A DNA stretch of 64,000 nt from Apostichopus japonicus (taxonomy: Eukaryota; Echinodermata; Holothuroidea; Aspidochirotida; Stichopodidae). The notes under the pieces were generated by a model, which saw only the letters and a list, made by a program, of their open reading frames with translations, had not been told where the DNA came from and ran no database searches. The DNA lies in contig NC_092576.1 of assembly GCF_037975245.1 (NCBI RefSeq), positions 28,002,111-28,066,110 on the forward strand, in the 5' to 3' direction. Positions 30,784 through 43,107 of the stretch are shown piece by piece (the stretch's first letter is position 1; every line of letters begins with the position of its first letter). Both the position numbers and the translations under genes were made by a program.

Positions 30784-31627
30784 TGTAATGCTCGGGCCGA
30801 CCTCTGGCCAAGGTCGTGCGGAGCGTATGGGGAGCAGTGGCGGAGCCCTGCGGAGCGGCTCTCCGGGTTAATCCCTTGGCTTAGGTATTCCCTTTGTTAC
30901 TGTAGTAATAGTAGGATTAGCCGCGCGCTGCATAGACCATTGTTTGCCGCTATGCGGATGATCCGCCATCACAAACGTTATGGTTATATTCATTACGTAG
31001 CAGTATGTCGTACGATCGTAAAATTCATTCATGTGGGATGGGTGCAGATGTTTTTAGCTAATGTTCTATTAAGGGTTTAAAATGTATTTCGTTTTCGGGG
31101 GGATTATCAGACCTTAGGAAAGCTGCACTCTTTTATCAACCATTCTTAGTCAAAGAGACCCATTGTAAGTTTATGTAAATTAGATCCCGTATATAAGGAT
31201 GTTTTCGAAGGAATTAGGGGACACCTTAATCGAGTTCTTCAACAGCAAGGTCTATAGCGTTGTTTGGTATCTTGGCAGGTTTACGCCCTGAAGCCAATAC
31301 CATTTAGAGCAGGCCTCTGAAGCTGTATTTCATCGTTTTTCTTTTACTTCTCGCCGTATTTATCTGTTACTTCTTAGAGCATTTGAGAGCTGATTTATTT
31401 ATCCTTGTTTAGGACGAAGAAGTCCATTTACATTTATTTTAATAGTCAGTTGCGGAAATAAACCGTTTTATACTTACCTGGATTGTTTGGATAATTTCTA
31501 CTTGTGTTTGACTCCACGCTATTTCGCCGACTTTGTGGCCAATCAAAATACAACACCATCGGCCAAGGATCCTAACCTGCCGGCCTAACGCTACCCAATC
31601 TCAACCCCCACCCCCCAAATCGTTACA
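30784..31627 (+). mobile_element. Putative solo LTR (844 bp)
   Basis: The segment starts TGTAATGCTCGG and ends ATCGTTACA, so TG...CA termini with a short inverted repeat (TGTAA/TTACA) are present. It is flanked by ATAT on both sides within a TA tract. A TATA box (TATATAAGG, 31190-31198) and an AATAAA (31457-31462) are spaced about 260 bases apart, as in an LTR promoter and poly(A) region. No internal gag or pol frame is present. Orientation is plus, based on these signals. It is more GC-rich than its surroundings and occurs once in the window. Confidence 0.75.
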
Positions 31628-31653
31628 ATATATATATATATTATATATATATA

Positions 31654-32919
31654 CACTGTAAACAATTACCCGTAAATTTTACAGTAAATTACTGGCAGCA
31701 GAGTTGCCAGTAATTTACTGTAAATTTTACGGTAAAACACCTCTTGCTGTAAAATATATCTCCAGTACTATACTGTAAAATGTTACAGTAAAAAATCAAT
31801 TACTGTAGATCAATTATTGTAGAAAACAGTACATTACTGTAAAATAATACAGTAATAAAATCAATTACTGTAAATCGATTATTGTAGGAAACAGTATTTT
31901 ACTGTAAATGAAAAATATAAAATTGTTTGCTACTGTAAACTATATGGGGAAACAGTAGTTCTCTGCTATTATTACTATCACTTTTCAACCGATACAAGTT
32001 TTCCATGAAGAAAGTACCAATTCAATCAAACCCTTACAGGAAAAATTCCCATCTGCAGCTGAGAGCTATTAATACGCAATTTCTTGCCTTTCAAACAAGG
32101 TTGCTTACAACATGTGTGTTATTAAGAAAACAAAAACTTACTCAAAAAAAGATAAGAAAAAAAGAGACAAAAACTTCTAAAAGTTGATTTCACATATTAC
32201 CTTTATTGTAATGTTTGTCTTCACGCAAAACAGCTTCTAACACAGTATAAGGTATTGAAATAAAAAAAATGGTATTTATACAAACTGGGCTATAGGCTAA
32301 TAACTTATCAAAAAAGCTAGTATCATAGAATCGATCCGAGTACCATAACAAAGGCATAGGGCCAGCGCATAGGCCTACTTGTGACTAACTTCCAAGTTCT
32401 ACCACGGTGTACGCGTAAGCCTAGCGTTGTCTGTATTAGGCCTAGCCTACGTTAGTTCCTTTGTCATGTAGACCTACCGAGCAACCGCCGTTATGAACCA
32501 TATATTTTGAGAATTACAGATAATGCCAGTCAATTTATTTTTCATATTAACGATCCTTTCAACTGTTAACATTCAATGATCACCAACAATGTCGTAGGTA
32601 GGTCTGAGGCGCGTTAACAAACTGCAACAAGCAAATTATTCAGCTGAACTTCTCCCCTTACTGCATGACCACCAGCACACTGTTAGTGTAGAGATCAGTG
32701 CACCAGCACAGTATCAGATGCCATGCAATGCATTGTGGGAGTCAAGTCGAGTCCAAAATACAGTAATGATGTAGGCCTACTGTAGGTTTCTGAATATATT
32801 CCTGATATTTCATAAAGTTTCAAGAAACGACAGTAAATTACTGTAAACTCAACTTACAGTACGCTGCTGTAGAAAAGCACGGTAAAATACCGTCAAATTT
32901 ACGGTCGTTTCTTACAGTG
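31654..32919. mobile_element. Non-autonomous TIR DNA transposon (about 1.27 kb)
   Basis: The ends are CACTGTAA at 31654 and TTACAGTG ending at 32919. Inverted similarity continues imperfectly for about 40-60 bases (ACCCGTAAATTTTACAG versus ACCGTAAATTTGACGG). A TA dinucleotide flanks both sides. Subterminal CTGTAAA/TTTACAG repeats are dense in the first 300 and last 100 bases. The only frame (32005-32187) is short, so no transposase is encoded. The superfamily cannot be fixed from the termini alone. Confidence 0.8.
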
Positions 32920-32957
32920 TATATATATATATATCTATATATATATATATCTATATA

Positions 32958-33001
<44 letters not shown>
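32920..33001. repeat. TA microsatellite at the start of duplicate copy 2
   Basis: This is a TA repeat with a few TCTA interruptions. To its right begins the sequence also found at 2652. The junction between the two 30-kb copies therefore lies in TA repeats, into which the solo LTR and the TIR element are inserted. Confidence 0.9.
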
Positions 33002-33005
<4 letters not shown>

Positions 33006-33992
33006 TGTCTGTTGGCGTGTGTTGGAAAGTAAGATATATCCACAAGAAAAAAATGGGAAAAAATGATACTTTCATTTTCCAACCTTATTACTTAGAACGT
33101 TAAATTGGTTACAAAATATTTCGAGCGTTAACACGGCTCTTCTTCAGTAGTAATGAAATGGAAGAAACTAGACCTTATTGGTATTTAGCTTAGCATGTAT
33201 GCTCATAAAAGAGAGATCTCTGTTGAGCCCATTGTTGTGTGTGTGTTGAGGCGTAAGATAGTTTTTAGTTCCCGGTTGCTTCTTTCATGAGCGGTTTTGA
33301 AGAAGCCGTAGAGAATGACAAATTTATGGTCAGATAAGTTGCGATTGGGGAGATTAAATTGTTCAGCAACAGGGAAACCTGGGTTATTTTTGCTGATACT
33401 TAGTTTGTGATTATTGAAGCGGAGTCTGAACTTTGTGCTGGTTTCTCCAATATAGGTGACCTGGGGGCACTTGCAACAATACAGCAGGTAGATGACATTG
33501 GCTGAGTCGCAACCAAACCTACCAGGTCTCAGAGTAGTGCCTGAGGCCCGGTGGAGGAAAGCGGGGGGGGGGGGGGGTTCGAGGTGTGTGCACACCAAGC
33601 ATCTAGGTTTGTTACAGGGGATGTTACCACTGTCAGGTTCATTACTGGGTGGGGCGAGATTAGTGCGAACCAGCACTGAGCGGATGATACGTGGTTGTCT
33701 ATAGGCTATGACAGGGGGGCTTTGATAGGCTATGACAGGGGGCTTTGAAGAGTTCAGCTATTGTGGGGTCCGAACCTAGGGTGCCCCAAGAAGTCTCAGA
33801 CTCCTTGTTTCTGGCTCCTTCGGTAGAGCGTGTGTTGAGCATCTTGTTGAGGTGAATATATTTGTCAGGTGTTGAGGAGGCGGTGTTGTTTCTGATGAGT
33901 TTATTAAGGATGGGAGAACGGCGGATTAGGGATCCCGGTTTCTCGTTCTTCCGTTTGAGACTTTTGTTAAGTTCGATATGAAGGGACTTACT
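33002..33992 (-). mobile_element. Penelope-like element A, inverted partial copy, copy 2
   Basis: This is the duplicate of 2652-3640. Here the GIY-YIG frame is continuous for 157 codons (about 33203-33676) because the poly-G run length restores the frame. It includes NIPCNKPRCLVCTH, IYLLYCCKCPQVTYIGET and RLRFNNHK, and runs on through HKFVILYGFFKTAHERSNREL. That makes it the best-preserved nuclease region of the PLE-A family in the window. Confidence 0.82.
33119..33147 (-). ncRNA. Hammerhead-like ribozyme motif in PLE-A inverted arm, copy 2
   Basis: CTGAAGA, the GAGC/GCTC stem and GAAA are all present on the minus strand. The first box is intact here, in contrast to 2768-2796. Confidence 0.5.
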
Positions 33993-34106
33993 CAAATGAG
34001 ACTTCCCTGGTTGTCAATCTTTCTTGCCATGAACTCACGACAGGCGCATGTGTTGGAACTAGGGCTTTCATACTGCCCTACAGCTCAGGTGGACCCCGTG
34101 GAACTG

Positions 34107-36922
34107 ACCAATGATTTTTACCAATTCACCGGAAAGTTCGCCTACGAGAATGGGCAGACAGCAAAGAACCGTCTAACCGCCCACTTATCGTACAACGCAA
34201 CATAGCCAAGAAGACCTGGACACCACCTGACAACCGTAACGCATTTATAGACAGCTTTGTTAATACAGCCAACTCGCATCTTAGTTCATTTCTCTCGTCC
34301 ATTTGCACCAAAACACCAGCACCCAGCAACTTTGACAGATCCGACCACAAAGCCCTAAACGAACTCCGTCGCAACTCAGATATAATTATCAAACCAGCAG
34401 ACAAAGGAGGAGCTATTGTGGTTATGGACACCACCAACTATGTCGCAGAGGCGCAAAAGCAACTTTCTGACGTCCGTTTCTACGAACTACTGGACACCGA
34501 TCCCACCTCTCAATACCACAGACACCTAATTTCTTTGGTAAATTCGTTTAACGTTAAGGTAAGAGAAGAGGTTGTAAAGCTCATACCCTCCGCCCCCACA
34601 CCCGCACCCTTCTACACACTCCCCAAAATACATAAACTGAAAGGCCTTGTCAGCAATAAACATAAGAATGCCGATAAACTGTCAGACCACGAGGTGTTCG
34701 AAATCGCTCGTAAACAACATATATTCGCTCCCGGTAGGCCTATTGTGTCTGGTATTGGTACCCTTACAGAAGACATTTCCGCCTAATATGTTGACTGTAA
34801 CGGTTGATTCACAATTTCTATGCGTAAAATATATTCATTGATATTTAAACCTGTTCGTATTTATAATTTGTAAGCTCGGCAGCAATCTCGTGCAATCCTG
34901 CATGGCAAATATTCCCAGATGCGGAATTCTTCACATTACAGTACCGCACAATGGTAAGTTTAAATTGTTTTGTGTAAGAGGCCGAGACGTCTCTCACTGG
35001 GCATTATTCCTCACAGACTGCACAGTCTTTGTGCAGACCGGGCCGACCATGCATGTCGCTTAGACACGATTTACTTTCTTTGACACACCTTATTCATGTG
35101 AAGTGAATGTCCTCATATGCTGAAGGAATAGCTGTAACTTAAGACCGCCTTAACTGAGCCGATATTTGCAAGAGTCCAAGAGGTACGTTAATTTATGTTA
35201 TGGTTTAGATGTAAGTTTACCCCGGACCTAAAGGCTTCTTCCTGTCCAGTTGTATATGTATTCGATCGAATGTGCACTTTGTAGTTGTTTGTATAAATAT
35301 TATTTGTATTTGTAGTTTTCACGAAGGTAAACAAAGAAACGAAGACGAATAAATAAAGAGCAACCTTCCGAAGAAGACTCGGTCTTTCTTTGACGGCTAC
35401 AGTTACATTGACCGTTTTTTTACAACCTCTTCTCCCCAACATACCCAGCTATATTCAAGATAGCACCCACTTTCTTAACAGACTTAAGGAAGTCCCGCCC
35501 CTCACTGAAGGCGCCATTCTGGTAACCATGGATGTTTCTGCCCTGTACACCAATATCCCCCATAGCGAAGGTGTCCTGGCTTGTAATAAGATGATGGCGT
35601 CTAATGATGTCAACCAACATGGTGAGATCTCGCAGCTCATTAAGTTTATACTTGAGCATAATAACGTTACCTTCAATGGTCGCCATTATCTGCAAACCAA
35701 AGGCACAGCCATGGGTACCCGAATGGCCCCCTCATATGCTAATATTTTTTATGTATTACCTGGAACAAGAATTACTTTCTTCATCCTCTTACAAACCATG
35801 TCTCTGTGTACGTTATATTGATGATATTTTTATGTTATGGGATAAGGGGCGAACAAGAACTTGACAACTTTTTCACGTTTGCCAATGATTTTCACGATTC
35901 CATAAAGTTTACCACCGAACGGTCCACTAAGCAAATCCCATTCCTCGATGTACTCGTCATGATCGAAGATCACAAAATAGAGACATCGGTGTATGCCAAA
36001 CCAACTGATAGGCACTCTTATCTCCACTTTAATAGTTTTCATCCCCGCCACACCCAAAAATTCCATTGTTTACAGCCAGTTACTCAGATACCGGCGTATC
36101 TGCTCACATGACCAACCTTTTTTTTAATAAGGCCATTGAACTGTTTGATTTCTTCCTTCAAAGGGGATACCCGTACCGAATACTTAACTTTCACCTCAAA
36201 CGGGTTCTGTCTCTACAACGATGTAGTCTCCTAACCTATCGTAAAAAATCTGTTTCTGATAGACTACCCCTCGTTGTCACCTACCACCCCTCCCTTCGCC
36301 CCCTTTTCAATGAAATCAAACAATCTTGGGGGACCCTAGGTTCGGACCCCACAATAGCTGAACTCTTCAAAGCCCCCCTGTCATAGCCTGTAGACAACCA
36401 CGTAACATCCGCTCAGTGCTGGTTCGCACTAATCTCGCCCCACCCAGTAATGAACCTGACAGTGGTAACATCCCCTGTAACAAACCTAGATGCTTGGTGT
36501 GCACACACCTCGAACCCCCCCCCCCCCCCCCGCTTTCCTCCACCGGGCCTCAGGCACTACTCTGAGACCTGGTAGATTTGGATGCGACTCAGCCAATGTC
36601 ATCTACCTGCTGTATTGTTGCAAGTGGCCCCAGGTCACCTATATTGGCGAAACCAGCACAAAGTTCAGACTCCGCTTCAATAATCACAAACTAAGTATCA
36701 GCAAAAATAACCCAGGTTTCCCTGTTGCCGAACATTTAATCTCCCCAATCACAACTTATCTGACCTCAAATTTGTCATTCTCTACGGCTTCTTCAAAACC
36801 GCTCATGAAAGAAGCAACCGGGAACTAAAAACTTCTTACGCCTCAACACACACAACAATGGGCTCAACAGGGATCTCTCTTTTATGAGCATACATGCTAA
36901 GCTAAATACCAATAAGGTCTAG
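34107..36922 (+). pseudogene. PLE-A reverse transcriptase/GIY-YIG endonuclease, broken, copy 2
   Basis: The blocks are those of copy 1: IIKPADKG (here KGGAIVV, where copy 1 has KGVAIVV), LPKIHK, TMDVSALYTN, GTAMGTRMAPS, YIDDIFM, YAKPTDRHSY and YIGETSTKF. The frame is lost at the same places. The nuclease part from 36490 is in one frame up to the HLISP shift. It is inactive. Confidence 0.87.
34789..35407 (+). mobile_element. Solo-LTR-like insertion inside PLE-A RT, copy 2
   Basis: This is the duplicate of 4437-5055 with the same TG...CA ends and the same position in the RT frame. It was therefore in place before the 30-kb duplication. Confidence 0.6.
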
Positions 36923-36945
36923 TTTCCACCATTTCATTAGTACAA

Positions 36946-36974
36946 CTGAAGAAGAGCCGTGTTAACGCTCGAAA
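36946..36974 (+). ncRNA. Hammerhead-like ribozyme motif in PLE-A 3' UTR, copy 2
   Basis: It is the same as 6590-6618: CTGAAGA, GAGC/GCTC stem, GAAA. Confidence 0.5.
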
Positions 36975-37052
36975 TATTTTATAACCTATTTAACGTTCTA
37001 ATTAATAAAGTTGGAAATGAAAGTATCATTTTTTTCCTTTTTTTTCTTGTGG

Positions 37053-37130
<78 letters not shown>
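37053..37130. repeat. (TA)n microsatellite at PLE-A 3' end, copy 2
   Basis: This is a TA tract with ATAAATA and TGTATA interruptions, shorter than its counterpart at 6696. Confidence 0.9.
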
Positions 37131-38254
37131 TGGAAAAATGTCCTACTGTTATTTAGAAAGAACCTTTTCTTGCAAACTGTAGCGATTTGGAAGTTAAAAG
37201 TCTTATCTTGCTGAAGCATTCAAACAGAAATGTAATAAAAACGTGTCTTTTTGTTTGAAAACATGAACACTGACATTTGTCGTACGAAATGAAGAGATAA
37301 TACAGAAAGTTGTTCTTAAAGGGGCGTGGTCGTCATGAAATATCGACAGCAATCTATTTTTCAATTTTCTCATTGGTTTTAGGTTTGTTGCCAAACAGCA
37401 TTGTTCATTGTGATGTAAGAGCTTTTAACAGGGGATAAAAATTAATTCGTTTTCAGTATTTCTATGTCAAGCTTTTAAAGTTTTTAAATATATATACTAC
37501 CATATTATAAATTATTACAGTATGCGCTAAGATCGGAAGTGACTGATTAGATGGATTCTACTTTAAATTAGAGAAAAGTATAAATGGTATCTGACCACTA
37601 TTTTCCAAGATGTCTGCCGAACACATGTGTGCAAAACACAGGCGTTGTTGCCACAGCGGCAGTATGAAGTGCATGCGCTACATATGTACAGTCCTCATCG
37701 CACAGTGGTTTTAAGGATTAGTACTATATACAGTACATCGACAGAATGATGAATAAATGAATATTGGGAACAGAATCTCTTGGTCTTCACTTATTTTAAG
37801 AACATAAACTGCGTTAAAAGGAATCTGTGTATGCTACTTTTGTTGAAGGAATATTCCGTTGGCTGGCAATGTGAAATTTGTATGTGTAAAGAAATATATT
37901 ACACATTGTTACTTGAAAACCCCATCTCAGTGTCTGGTCCCTGTTATTGGTTGGATGGAACAAATTTGGACAAACTAGACCATCTATCTACGAGTCCATT
38001 GGAATCATGGGGTCCAAGTTTAAAGGTGCTCTGTATTATTCATAACGGCAAATGTTATCCCAAAAGCTTAAATTTTCTATAATTATCTTCTTGTTGCTTA
38101 ATCTTTAAACCTGCATGGATACACATGGAATGTTTGTTTACCTGTCCAGGTCCTTCTGTGTGAAGAATTTTATCTCCTTTTATTTTTTTTTGGCGATGAA
38201 TTATTTTTGAACCTCTGGAAAGAAGTGAGTTAAATATTGTAAAGAACAATGAAA
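37131..38254. other. Unassigned host sequence, copy 2
   Basis: This is the duplicate of 6789-7912 and is nearly unchanged. No gene was recognised. Confidence 0.5.
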
Positions 38255-38409
38255 ATTGAACTGAATTGAATTGAATTGGATTGAATTGAATTGAATTGGA
38301 TTGGATTGGATTGAATTGAATTGAATTGAATTGAATTGAATTGAATTGAATTGAATTGAATTGAATTGAATTGAATTGAACTGAACTGAACTGAACTGAA
38401 TTGAACTGA
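38255..38409 (-). repeat. (GAATT)n satellite, copy 2a
   Basis: It has the same layout as 7913-8047 with about four extra 5-bp units, showing array length change since the duplication. Confidence 0.95.
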
Positions 38410-38762
38410 TGACATCATTCACTCCGTTGTTGCTAGATTCGTTCACGAAATAAACAACCTAACGCACGATACAATGTTACCGAGTACTACCTCCAGACTA
38501 TTGTACTCATCGCCCTGAGTACAAAACGACTAGCTGTGGTGCTGTAGTAACAGGACATGTAATAATCCATGTAAAATACGGTGTCTTGGACTAACATACA
38601 CTATACTTAAAGAGTCAAAGTTATCATGGAAACGTATAACAATAATTTGAAATACCTTTATGTATCATGTAAGACGTTCATGTGAATTGTATTACAGATA
38701 TTCTGAAGTCGCCCTGTAGACAAATCAATCACTCTCTCCTATGGGTCAATAATAATATCATT
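38410..38762. repeat. Module spacer, copy 2a
   Basis: This is the duplicate of 8048-8400. No gene was seen. Confidence 0.75.
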
Positions 38763-39932
38763 AAACAACACTATACAATATCATATATCAACATTATACA
38801 ACATAACATATCAACACTATACAATATAAAGTATCAACACTTTACAATTTGATATATCAACACTATATAATATAATATATCAACACTATAACAATATAAT
38901 ATATCTATATGATACAATATATCAACACTATATAATACAATATATCAAGACTATATAATATAATATATCAACAGTATAACAATATACTATATCAACACTA
39001 TAACAATATGATATATCAACACTATATGACACAATATATCAACACTATATCATATCATATATCAACACTTTATAATATAATATGTCAACACTATATAATG
39101 TAATATATCAACATGATATCAATATAATACATCAACACTATAAAATATAATATACCAACACTATAAAATATAATATATCAACAATATACAATATAATATA
39201 TCAACACCATATTATATAATATATCAACACTTTATAATATAATATATTAACACTATATAATATAATATATCAACACTACATAATATAATATATCAAAATT
39301 ATAACAATATAATATATCAACACTATATAATACAATATATCAACACTTTATAATATAATATATTAACACTATAACAATATAATATATCAACACTATACAA
39401 TATAATATATCAATAAAATATAATATATCAACACTATAACAATATAATATATCAACACTTTATAATAATATATCAGCACTATATACTATTATATACCAAC
39501 ACTAATCAATACAATATATCAACACTATAACAATATACTTTATCAACACTATAGCAATATAATATATCAACACTATATCATATAATATATAAATACTATG
39601 TAATACAATATATCAACACTAACAATTTACTATATCAACACTATAACAATATAATATATCAACACTATATAATGTAATATATATATACACTATAACAATA
39701 TACTATATCAACACTATAACAATATAATATATCAACACAATATGATATACAATATATAAACACTATGTAATACAATATATCAACACTACAATGTACTATA
39801 TCAACACAATAGCAATACAATACATCAACACTATATTATATAATATATCAACACTATATAATACAATATATCACCACTAACAATATATATATCAGCACTA
39901 TAATAATATAATATATCAACACTATAACATAG
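38763..39932 (+). repeat. TATATCAACACTAT minisatellite, copy 2a
   Basis: This is the duplicate of 8401-9570, with the same unit order and no visible length change. Confidence 0.95.
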
Positions 39933-39983
39933 GATTGTATAATATATGTAAAACTAACACAAGCTTAAGACGTTTCTTCTTTT

Positions 39984-41417
39984 TCAGTGTTTAATACAAT
40001 ACAAGACAATACTAGCAATGACACTAACAACAACAACACACAACATTAGTATTCCAACTATTGTTGTTATATGAAAGTCTAGGATGTGGGAATGTTCAGC
40101 AAACGACTGAGTCGTCAAGACTACGGGTGTGACCAGAACTGTAGTGCTTGCACAGTGGCTAGAAGGCCAGTTCATGAAATCGGTACCTCGATATTCGATT
40201 GGGTCATAACATAACATCTCGTATGTAAAATACCCGGTATTCGTTAACCATTTATATATGAATATTAACTTGCAATCACAATACCAAGGATTATTTCTCA
40301 AGTCAATACCAAAATCACTCAATGAATCCAGAATTCCGTCAGGTAATGATGTCAAGTTATTTTTCGATATGTCGAGAAAATTCAAACGGTTTAATCCATG
40401 GAGTGACGAGACATCCAACCATCTGATCAAATTATCGAACAGGTGAATCGCAGTCAATTCGTTATTGTTGATGAAAGCATTGGCAGGGATATGGCTAATT
40501 TTGTTTTTAAACAACTTCAAAATATGTAGCTTCGGCAGTTGTTTGAATCATTCCACAGGAATTTGACGTAATTCATTGTTAGCTAAATTCAAATATTCTA
40601 GATTATGAGTTTCGTTCCCAAATATGAAACCATCAACCTGATTTATGCCGTTATTTGGCAGAATTAGATCTTGTAGATTCTTCAGACTACAGAAAGAATG
40701 ATTTTGTAAACGTTTAAGTCTATTTGAGCTCAACGATACCAGCTCTAGGAGACTGGGAAAGGTACAATCGTTTGGTACTATTAACTCCGATAAGAAATTG
40801 CCGTCCAGATACACTTTGCGGTTATTAACAAGTTCCAACAGAGCAAAACGCTCCAGTAGATTATTATTTAGATCTATTGAGGTTAAATGTTTTAATCCTA
40901 TGAACGCACCGGGTGAGATGGTGTGTATTTGATTGTCGACTAAGTACAAGTCGGATAGGTTTCGGTTGTTCTGGAAAGATGATGATGGCACGGAATCGAT
41001 TTGGTTCCTATTTAAGAAGACAGTCTCAAGGTAGGACAGAGTTTGCAGTAATTCGATTGGAATCCTCGTTAGGTTGTTGCCTGCCAGTTTCAGATACGTA
41101 ATGAATGAATTGTTTCCAACCAGCGATTCAGTTACAGTCAGTATTTGGTTGTCACTCAGTTCCAAATAGTACAAGTTAGGGCAGAAAGGAAGGACAATTT
41201 GTCCGGTCTGCAAACGTGGAAGGTCGGTGTTTGTGACTATAATCGCCGCCAGCCATGAGATAGACTGTTGTATCGGAAAGCTAGGCACTGTACCACTGTC
41301 ACCGTCACAGATGACGGCACTGTAACCGCAATTGCAATATTGCGGACAATTATTGCTTGCCTGCACAATCACCAGGTTGATGCAAATCATACAAAACCAA
41401 GTCAAATTGACATACAT
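39984..41417 (-). pseudogene. LRR receptor paralogue with premature TGA, copy 2a
   Basis: This is the duplicate of 9622-11055. The predicted protein segments before and after the TGA (40548-40550) are the same as in copy 1. The nonsense change therefore predates the 30-kb duplication and has been kept in both copies without any second lesion. Confidence 0.88.
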
Positions 41418-42397
41418 TGTAATAATTACTGTCTCAGTCTTGTATTTCAAAAGGATGATATCCAGTTTTTGAAGAATTCTGCCGAAACAATATCAAAAAA
41501 TGGATTATAAACGTTAGACTATTCAATGGGTGACATAAGTTAAAATACACGGGAACGGCGGAACCCGTATTGAGTTAGGGATGGGCGGGTTAGGGGAGGA
41601 GCGGGGATGGGGGGCGGGGGGGGGTGAGAACAAGATTTCTCAAGCTTTGTCTCCTGAGAAATCAAAAGTAAACCTGAGTCCCAATGGTAGTGGGGTAGGT
41701 AGGAAGCTATCAAAATGTGTGATAGGGGAGGGGACGGAAGGGAGAAAGAAACCGATGCGGGCCAGTTTGGTTATCCCCCCCCCCAAAAAAAATTACCTTT
41801 CTTGATGTAATATCGGAATTTCTCTTTTATTTCTCGAATATGTGAAATTTATTCTCGACATTTCAAACTGGCGACATATTTTAATTTTCAAACTTTCCTC
41901 GTTTATCATCCAACTTTCGACTTTTTATTCTGGAGATTTCGACTATACTTTATTTGAAAGTTTCAACTCGTTCCTCAATATTAAGAAAAATTCTTGATAA
42001 CACTATCGACATTTTGCTCAAGTTATTGGTATCTTACATGTTAACATTTTTACCTCAAAATATGTCTATTATAACTTCCATTATTATGATGCAGATATTT
42101 CGACTTTACCTTGCAATTGAATCGTTTAACCCAATAGTTCGACTATTTAATTTCTAAATAGTAACAACTTTTCTCAGAAATGGCGACGAAATGTCGAAAT
42201 TATTGCAGCATGGTTATATGAATCACATAGATTGATCATTTTAGGGTTGATTAATATATACGTATACGGGAGTTGAAGTAGGACGCCACATTTCTTTTCA
42301 AGGCGGTACCGAGGTGCGATGCAACCATGTTTGTTGTGTACGGATGGACCTGACGACATTTATAAATGAATATCGCCAGTTATTATTTTAGTTTATT
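41418..42397. other. LRR upstream region, copy 2a
   Basis: This is the duplicate of 11056-12035. The G-run at about 41615 is one base longer and the A-run near 41785 shorter than in copy 1. No promoter was assigned. Confidence 0.5.
41580..41626 (+). other. G-tract cluster upstream of LRR pseudogene (potential G-quadruplex), copy 2a
   Basis: It has the same G-run pattern as 11218-11263, with one additional G in the longest run. Confidence 0.5.
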
Positions 42398-42569
42398 AAA
42401 ATGATTCTAAAAAATAAAATAAAACTGTTAGCAAACTGCTTATCCACTAGAGAGCCTGTGTAATAGAAATCGTTTTCATCTATCTCATTGTGATTACCGT
42501 GCTCATTAACCTGTCTGTATTCTGTGCGTGTTTTTGTCCCCTCTGTTACTGTAACTTGTCATTTAGCCT

Positions 42570-42596
42570 CTGAAGAAGATCCTGCTAGGATCGAAA
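42570..42596 (+). ncRNA. Hammerhead-like ribozyme motif in PLE-B 5' repeat, copy 2
   Basis: It has the same boxes and GATCC/GGATC stem as 12208-12234. The 3' repeat version (45735-45761) carries CTGTAGA. Confidence 0.5.
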
Positions 42597-43107
42597 CGTC
42601 AGGCCAACTTACTTTTACACATTCTATTACACAGGCTCTCTAGTGGATAAGCAGTTTGCTAACAGATTTATTTTATTTTGATTTTCAGCTGCTCTGTTAC
42701 TGTATCCCTTCGGGTGATCCTCCTTATTTACTTTGTACTTTGTATTTGTATTCTTGTGTTTCAGTTTTTCATTTCATTTTTATCATTTACTCATCCCGCT
42801 GCTTTCACCATGTCTCACCATTTTCTTTTGTTTCAGAAGCTCAGAAAATTGATGCAAAAATCCCAGCGCTATTCTTTCTATCTTTGCAACTACAGGTTCT
42901 ACTCTCTCTCCCGCATTATTCCCTCAGGTCTATAGGTTACACACCAACCAGCACTAGGGACACTCCCTCCAGGACTCCAGAGAGATTGGAACCGAGTCTT
43001 ACACAGCACCTCCATCCGTCTCATCAACATCCTCACCAAACACTGCCGATCGTCCTTAGATAGTGTCTCAGCAGAACATTGAACTCACAGAAAGAAGAAA
43101 TAAGAAA

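Larger units (their letters stand above)
33993..37046 (+). mobile_element. Penelope-like element A, plus-strand body, copy 2
   Basis: This is the duplicate of 3641-6690 with the same head-to-head join, the same LTR-like insertion and the same internal frame breaks. Small differences are single substitutions, a longer poly-C run near 36520 and a shorter TA tail. Confidence 0.9.

Noticed and set aside
32005-32187. 60-codon Lys-rich frame inside the TIR element as a transposase remnant
   Set aside because: It is too short and low-complexity, with no catalytic or DNA-binding pattern.
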